The position numbers were made by a program, and so were the translations under genes. A stretch of DNA of 64,000 nt, taken from the NCBI GenBank assembly GCA_003996215.1, contig QJPP01003107.1, positions 62,001 to 126,000 on the forward strand. Direction: 5' to 3'. This document shows positions 59,111 to 64,000 of the stretch, piece by piece; the first letter of the stretch is position 1, and the number at the start of each line of letters is the position of its first letter. Below the pieces are notes generated by a model that saw only the letters and a program-made list of their open reading frames with translations, had not been told where the DNA came from and ran no database searches. The stretch is from Jaltomata sinuosa. Lineage: Eukaryota > Streptophyta > Magnoliopsida > Solanales > Solanaceae.

Positions 59111-60840
59111 GTGTTGGCAAAACTTGTCGAACATCCCTACTTCACTCGCTCAAAGGCACACATAGATTCCTCCTTTAACCCTCGCTTTGATAAGGATAAA
59201 ATGATTGATCGCGAGGAAGAGAACGCCTTGACCGTGAGAGATAATGTTATCACTAAACAGAGTGAAATGATTGCCGAACTGGAAAAAAAGCTAGAGAAAA
59301 TGCAAGAAGAGGTATAGAAAGCCAAGGATATAGCTAGCTTGGCTATTGCCACTAACACTCCAAACCTGGGCACCGCTCAGCCTCCTCTCCAAATCCCTTC
59401 GCTCAATTCCCCGTTAACTAAAAATCATCCAGGAAATATCCCTCCTGCCTCCGCACCTAGACCTTCCAATGAACTTCCCTCTAGTAATCCCTCTCATATC
59501 GGATCCTCCTATCAAATTCATAATCCTCCTATCCAGCATACAAACCAGAGTAAAAATCCAAGTGACTACAAGCTATCAAAATACGCAATCAAATGCCTAC
59601 AACTCCCAGAATAATCATCCCAATGTCACTAACCCACATAATTATACCCCCATGTATCCAAATGCCATCCCACATGTCCAGCCTTCACCTACCCAATATA
59701 TGCCGCCAACCACTTTTCATGCTATGGTAGAACCATACACCACTCTCCAAGAAACCCCTGAGCTTGATCACTATGAGGAGAAAGAGAAAGAGTTGAGGGC
59801 CACAGAGAAAAACCATGAGTCTGACATGGCACAAATGAAAGAAGAGATAGCTAGGATCAAGGAGTTTTGAGGTTTATCCTACGAGAAAGGCTACAACTAT
59901 AATGATCTTTGTATCCATCCGGAGATGGACCTGCCATACGAATTCAAGATTTCCAAGTTCGAAACCTTCAACGGTGTCAGAAATCCTGAAGGCCATTTAG
60001 GTAGCTATAGTGATCAGATGGTCGATGCCAAAAAAAATGATGCTCTATTAATAAGGTTGTTCAGTCGAAGTCTGAGTGGAGAGGCTTTGGAGTGGTTCAC
60101 TTCTCAGGAATTGAAGAAGTGGTCTAGGTGGAGTGACCTAGCCAGAGACTTTGCTTAAAGGTTTGCGTACAATGTGAAAGTCATCCCAGATCGATACTCT
60201 CTAAGGCGCATCAGGCAAAAATTGAACTAACACTTCAGGGACTATGCCTATCATTGGAGAAAGGAGGCGGCGAGAGTTCGGCCTCCCATGACAGAAGAAG
60301 AAATAAACGCGGTGTTTATGCGCTCACAAGAGTCAAAGTTTTACGATAAAATGATATTAGCGGTTAAAGCACGTTCGCTAATCTAGTTAAGATTGGTGAA
60401 ATTGTGGAAGAAGGTCTGCGTATGAAGCTTCTGCATCCTCAGGATCGGCTGGATTTCCTAAGAAGAAGAGGGAAGAATTGTCTTCGGTATCCTCCAGTCC
60501 TAGCTCGAGATCGCAAAAACCTTTTGGGGCCAACTATTAAAAATCAATTGTTCCAATAACCCCTCCCCCATCTCCACAAAACCCTTAACCTATTTTCTAT
60601 ACTCAGCCCATATACCAAACCCCATAACCAAACTTGCAACCCATTTACCAAACTCCACAATCAGATATGCAGCCCATTTACCAAGCTCCTCCCCAAAACT
60701 TTCAAGTGTATCAAAAGGCTCCCGAGAACTAGGATAATCACCAGTTTCTGTCTCCCGCTAATATCAATCTCCCTCACCCTAATTTGGAAAAGAAAGATCC
60801 TCGAACTTTCACCCAATTGGCTGAAACCAGAACTCAGTTA
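59111..60840 (+). pseudogene. gag: Element M gag, copy 2
   Basis: Same domain order as copy 1 (EHPYFTRSKAH, coiled coil, EKGYNYNDLCIHPEMDLP, GEALEWFTSQELKKW), but spread over several frames: 59111-59317, then frame changes near 59510 and beyond 60150. Stops include 59315, 59868 (where copy 1 has CAA), 60156 and 60228. It retains CGA where copy 1 has TGA at 48071, so the two copies decayed independently. Confidence 0.8.
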
Positions 60841-60849
60841 TATGAGTGA

Positions 60850-61672
60850 TTGAAGGCTGCTGGATTTATTCAGCCCATACAACCTAAACCAGGCAATCCT
60901 GACTCGCATTTCTTCAGGGCTGACCGATATTATGCTTATCATTCTGGAGGAGTCGGAAATGATACCAAAGATTGCATTAACCTGATACACAAAATTCAGG
61001 ATTTGATTGATCAAAGAGTGGTCACACTACAAACAACACCGATCAATGTTAATAATAACCCGCTCCCGAATCACAGAGGAGCCACTATTAACATGATAGA
61101 GGTCAATGAAGAATGGGTTGTGGGCAAGTCAATAGTGCCGTTTAGCCCTAAAAAGCAGGAAATGCCATAAAAAGTTATAGTTACTTTAAGTATTGTTGAG
61201 CTACCCTTTGAAAGGTTAATGCGCAATAAGTCCTTGCACATTAATGGTTGTGTCCCTGTGAATGAAGAAGTCCCAAAAGGAAGCGATTTCTACACCATAG
61301 AGATTTTCAATGCCATGGGAGAGGATCTTGCTCCTCAAAACCCCATGCCACCTATCTATAACATGCTCGCAACCGCGATACTGGTGAGTGGATATGAACT
61401 AGGTCTCGGATTAGGCAATAGTTCTGATGGTATGACTGAGCCAATAAGCATCCCTGGAAAGCTGACCAAGCATGGGTTGAAGTATGTAGTCCAAGAAGAC
61501 AAGGCGGAGAAGCAGTCAGGACAGCCAAAGTTGTTACTTCGCCTATGTCAGTCATTCCCAGTGCGTATTATTTCCCCAAGCGACGGGTTAGAGGATGGAA
61601 TAGGAATTTGTTTGAGGAATGCGATGCTATCCCCGAAACAATCATGATAAGAAATGCCAAGCCCGATGAAAA
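60850..61672 (+). pseudogene. Element M post-gag region with G-patch-like domain, copy 2
   Basis: ADRYYAYHSGGVGNDTKDCI, GATINMIEVNEEWVVGKSI, stop at 61168, then MRNKSLHINGCVPVNEEV and FYTIEIFNAMGEDLAPQ and YELGLGLGNSSDGMTEPI. The protease core is missing at the same place as in copy 1, so the loss is ancestral to both. Confidence 0.75.
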
Positions 61673-61978
61673 GCTATAGAATTGGGTCGCAACTCCCCTC
61701 GTGACTCTCTACTTGGCTGGGTAGACAAAGACTCTGCTTTATGAAAAATCGGTGATGGTCCAGATGAGGCTCCGCGACCCACCCCTTTATGTTTTCCATT
61801 TCCTCATACTATTTTACCGTTTTCCAAAAGGTACAGACTCATAATTCATGTAGGTGATAGCCATAGTTTGCAAATATTTTGGATTTCAAAGAAAGCCTCC
61901 TTATTTTGAAAACATTTACTGTTCAAAATTATTTGTGTTTACTTGGTACCATCTAACTTGTTTTGTTTATGGTTTCAG
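61673..61978 (+). other. Candidate intron region of element M, copy 2
   Basis: A donor-like AAAAG/GTACAG at 61831 and an acceptor-like GTTTATGGTTTCAG ending at 61978 would define a 148-base intron. The acceptor is conserved with copy 1 and the donor is not. Confidence 0.5.
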
Positions 61979-62532
61979 TAATAATAAGTTAAAATCTGCC
62001 ACTGTCATGTCATGTCATGTCAAGAGCTTAACGAACAATCCAAGCTAGACGACAAAGATTTTGAAGGGTGTGTTGAAGAAATCATGGTCCTGGAACGAAC
62101 AACCAAGAAGTCTAAGAACTTTGAAGAACAGGAAAAGCCCCACCAGGAAGGGATTGAGGTAGTTAATCTGGGAAATGATGGTCAAGTTGAAGAAATCAGT
62201 GTCAATGTAAATTTGTCAAAAGCACAAAAGAAAGAACTTATCACTCTGCTCGACCCATACACCAATATCTTTGACTAGTCCTACAATAATAGGATAAGAA
62301 TGAGTACAAATATCATCTCTCAAAATTTATTGGTCAATCCAGAATTTAATCCAGGGAATGGATAATTAATCCTTCCCTCCCATAATACAAAGGAAAGTTT
62401 GCACTTAATCAACAAAGATCATACGTCATCCACAAAGTGTTATCAGGAGAAGCCTTGATTTTGTCCGAGATAGATGGCCAAGTGTGGCCCAAGCCAATCA
62501 ACTCCGATGCTGTGAAGAAATACTATGCCTGA
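61979..62532 (+). pseudogene. Element M RT N-terminus fused to integrase tail, copy 2
   Basis: CQELNEQSKLDDKDFEGCVEEI and VEEISVNVNLSKAQKKELI and LLDPYTNIFD, interrupted by TAG at 62276, then the integrase tail in another frame (62398-62532): YVIHKVLSGEALILSEIDGQ, VWPKPINSDAVKKYYA, stop. The deletion junction is at the same place as in copy 1. Confidence 0.78.
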
Positions 62533-62635
62533 AGATAGTTTTTCCTTCATTTTCTTTCCTAATTATCGCATTTCCTGATTGTAATCGATTTTATGCATTG
62601 TAGTAGTTCAAAAATATCCCTATCCTCTATATACG

Positions 62636-63190
62636 AACTACGTTTGACCTGAATTCTCAAGAATGAGATACGTAGGCGGTCTGTGTCGGCTTCGGTCAAC
62701 CCCTTAGGAAAATCTATCTTTCCTCTTCCTATCTACTAACTACGTTTGACCTAAATTCTCAAGAATGAGATACGTAGGCGACCTGTGTCGGCATTGGTCA
62801 ACCCCTTAGGAAAATTTATCTTTCCTCTTCCTATCTAGAACTACGTATAACCTGAATTCTCAAGAATGAGATACGTAGGCGGCCTGTGTCAGCTTCGATC
62901 AACCCCTTAGGAAAATCTATCTTTCCACTTCCTATCTTGAATTACGTCTGACCTGAATTCTAAAGAATGAGATACGTAGGCGACCTGTGTCGGCTTTGGT
63001 CAACCCCTTAGGAAAATCTATCTTTCCCTTTCCTATCTTGAACTACGTTTGACCTGAATTCTCAAGAATGAGATACGTAGGAGGCCTTTGTCGGCTTCGG
63101 TCACCCCTTTCTTTATTTATGACATTCTCCCACTTCAAGTGTGGGAACTACATTTGACCTGATTCCTACCTCAACAGGATATGTAGGCAC
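62636..63190 (+). repeat. 101-bp tandem repeats of element M, copy 2
   Basis: Five units (GAGATACGTAGGCGG at 62665, 62767, 62868, 62969, 63070) plus a final variant near 63175. No Athila fragment is present, unlike copy 1. Confidence 0.85.
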
Positions 63191-64000
63191 CACAATTCCT
63201 CAGTCATATCTCCCAGGAAATGGAAACTGGGGAAGAATTTTTGAGAAAGGAATCTCGAAAATTCAGAAGGCAAAGATCAATCTCCAGTAAGCAAGAATAT
63301 AGAATATGCCGAAGAGCAACTGAAATAAATATCAAGAAAGAATCTTGTAATCCCCACAGAGTCTCAAGTCCCTTTCCAATGGAATGAGATTCATCGCAAA
63401 CCTTAACTGGGGCAGAAATTTTGAGGAAGACCTTAAAATTTCCACAAAAGCTTTATTCGAAGAGTTCATAAACAAACTCCAAAGAATTTCCCCATGACTG
63501 AGAGATCAGAATCTACTCCAAAAATCCCCAATTATAACAGAGTCCGAGGGAGATTAATCCCCAGCTGTGACGGATTTTTGAAAGAACAATACCGAGAAGG
63601 AATCTCATAACTCTCACAGAGTATCAAAACTTTTGCCAATAGGAAAAGATTCATCATGAAACCTTTAACTGGGGCAGAAATTTTGAGGAGGACCTCAAAA
63701 TTTCCATCAAGTTTCACTCAAGAGTCCACTTCAAAATTCCCAATCCAAGACGGGTGGATCCTCAGCTGTGACAGGTTTCTCAGAGCAAGGATAACAAAAG
63801 ATCTTCAGAGTCCGTCAGCAATATGTCAGAAACATCAAAGCATCAAATAAAGGACATCCATTGAGCCAGCATATGACATGACGGGCAGAGACTTTTCTAA
63901 ACTATCCTTTTTCATAATCTTTGTTTCCCAAAAGAACTTGTTTGAAAAAATCGTTACAAACAAATTAATTTTACTCCTTTATAACTTGACTTTGTCTTAT
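63191..64000 (+). other. 3' non-coding region of element M, copy 2, to the window edge
   Basis: Collinear with 51410-52240. It contains the AACTGGGGCAGAAATTTTGAGG-like repeats. No coding homology. The element continues beyond the window. Confidence 0.7.

Larger units (their letters stand above)
41797..64000 (+). mobile_element. M: Ogre/Tat-like non-autonomous element, tandem LTR-internal-LTR-internal
   Basis: Starts TGTTGACACTCAATTTTT and runs off the window. LTR (41797-45613), internal (45614-55645), partial LTR (55646-57716), second internal (57717-64000). The two internal regions are collinear with a 12.1-kb period and roughly 4% divergence by eye. The long LTR, tRNA-Arg-type PBS, candidate intron and 3' tandem repeats are Ogre hallmarks. 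The pol body is absent in both copies, so the lineage depends on others. Confidence 0.8.

Noticed and set aside
1..64000. tRNA genes near the PBS matches
   Set aside because: Only 12-18-base complementary segments next to LTR ends are present, with no cloverleaf or A/B boxes.

Overview
The window is intergenic plant DNA made almost entirely of long terminal repeat (LTR) retrotransposons inserted into one another. I found no host gene, tRNA gene or rRNA gene. The lineages present (Tekay/Del-like chromoviruses, Athila-like and Ogre/Tat-like elements), tRNA-primed primer binding sites (PBS) and methylation-type decay point to a flowering plant. The flavour of the Ty3/gypsy proteins suggests an asterid, possibly Solanaceae, but that last step is only an inference.

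Positions 1-38500 are a single nest. Its host is G1, a minus-strand Tekay-like chromovirus whose 3' LTR enters from the left window edge and whose 5' LTR ends at 38500. Five later insertions split it. A (734-7544, TSD AGCAG) is a young Athila-like element in the 3' LTR. H (10975-19502) is a minus-strand Tekay-like element in pol. K (21548-23547, TSD CAATT) is a solo LTR in the leader. A2 (23731-27441) is an Athila-like deletion derivative in the 5' LTR. F (28266-37148, TSD ATGAT) is a plus-strand copy of G1's own family, also in the 5' LTR. With the insertions removed, the three pieces of the G1 5' LTR add up to about 2.2 kb, the same length as F's LTRs.

Positions 38501-40599 are unclassified AT-rich DNA, possibly an old LTR, with degenerate tandem repeats. 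At 40599/40600 begins K2, a relative of K, which is cut at 41796 by M.

Positions 41797-64000 hold M, an Ogre/Tat-like non-autonomous element arranged LTR-internal-LTR-internal with a repeat period of about 12.1 kb. It has a 3.8-kb LTR, a tRNA-Arg-type PBS, gag, a G-patch-like domain, a candidate intron and 3' tandem repeats. It lacks the protease core and the body of RT, RNase H and integrase. Both copies share the same pol deletion. The middle LTR lacks its first 1.75 kb.

No element here looks autonomous. H has the most complete coding order (gag, PR, RT, RNase H, IN, chromodomain), but it is broken by stops and one frameshift and has a mutated RT active site. A has nearly identical LTRs and is the youngest insertion, but it carries only gag-protease. 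Reading-frame damage in H and F is dominated by glutamine codons turned into stops, as expected from cytosine deamination in silenced, methylated DNA.
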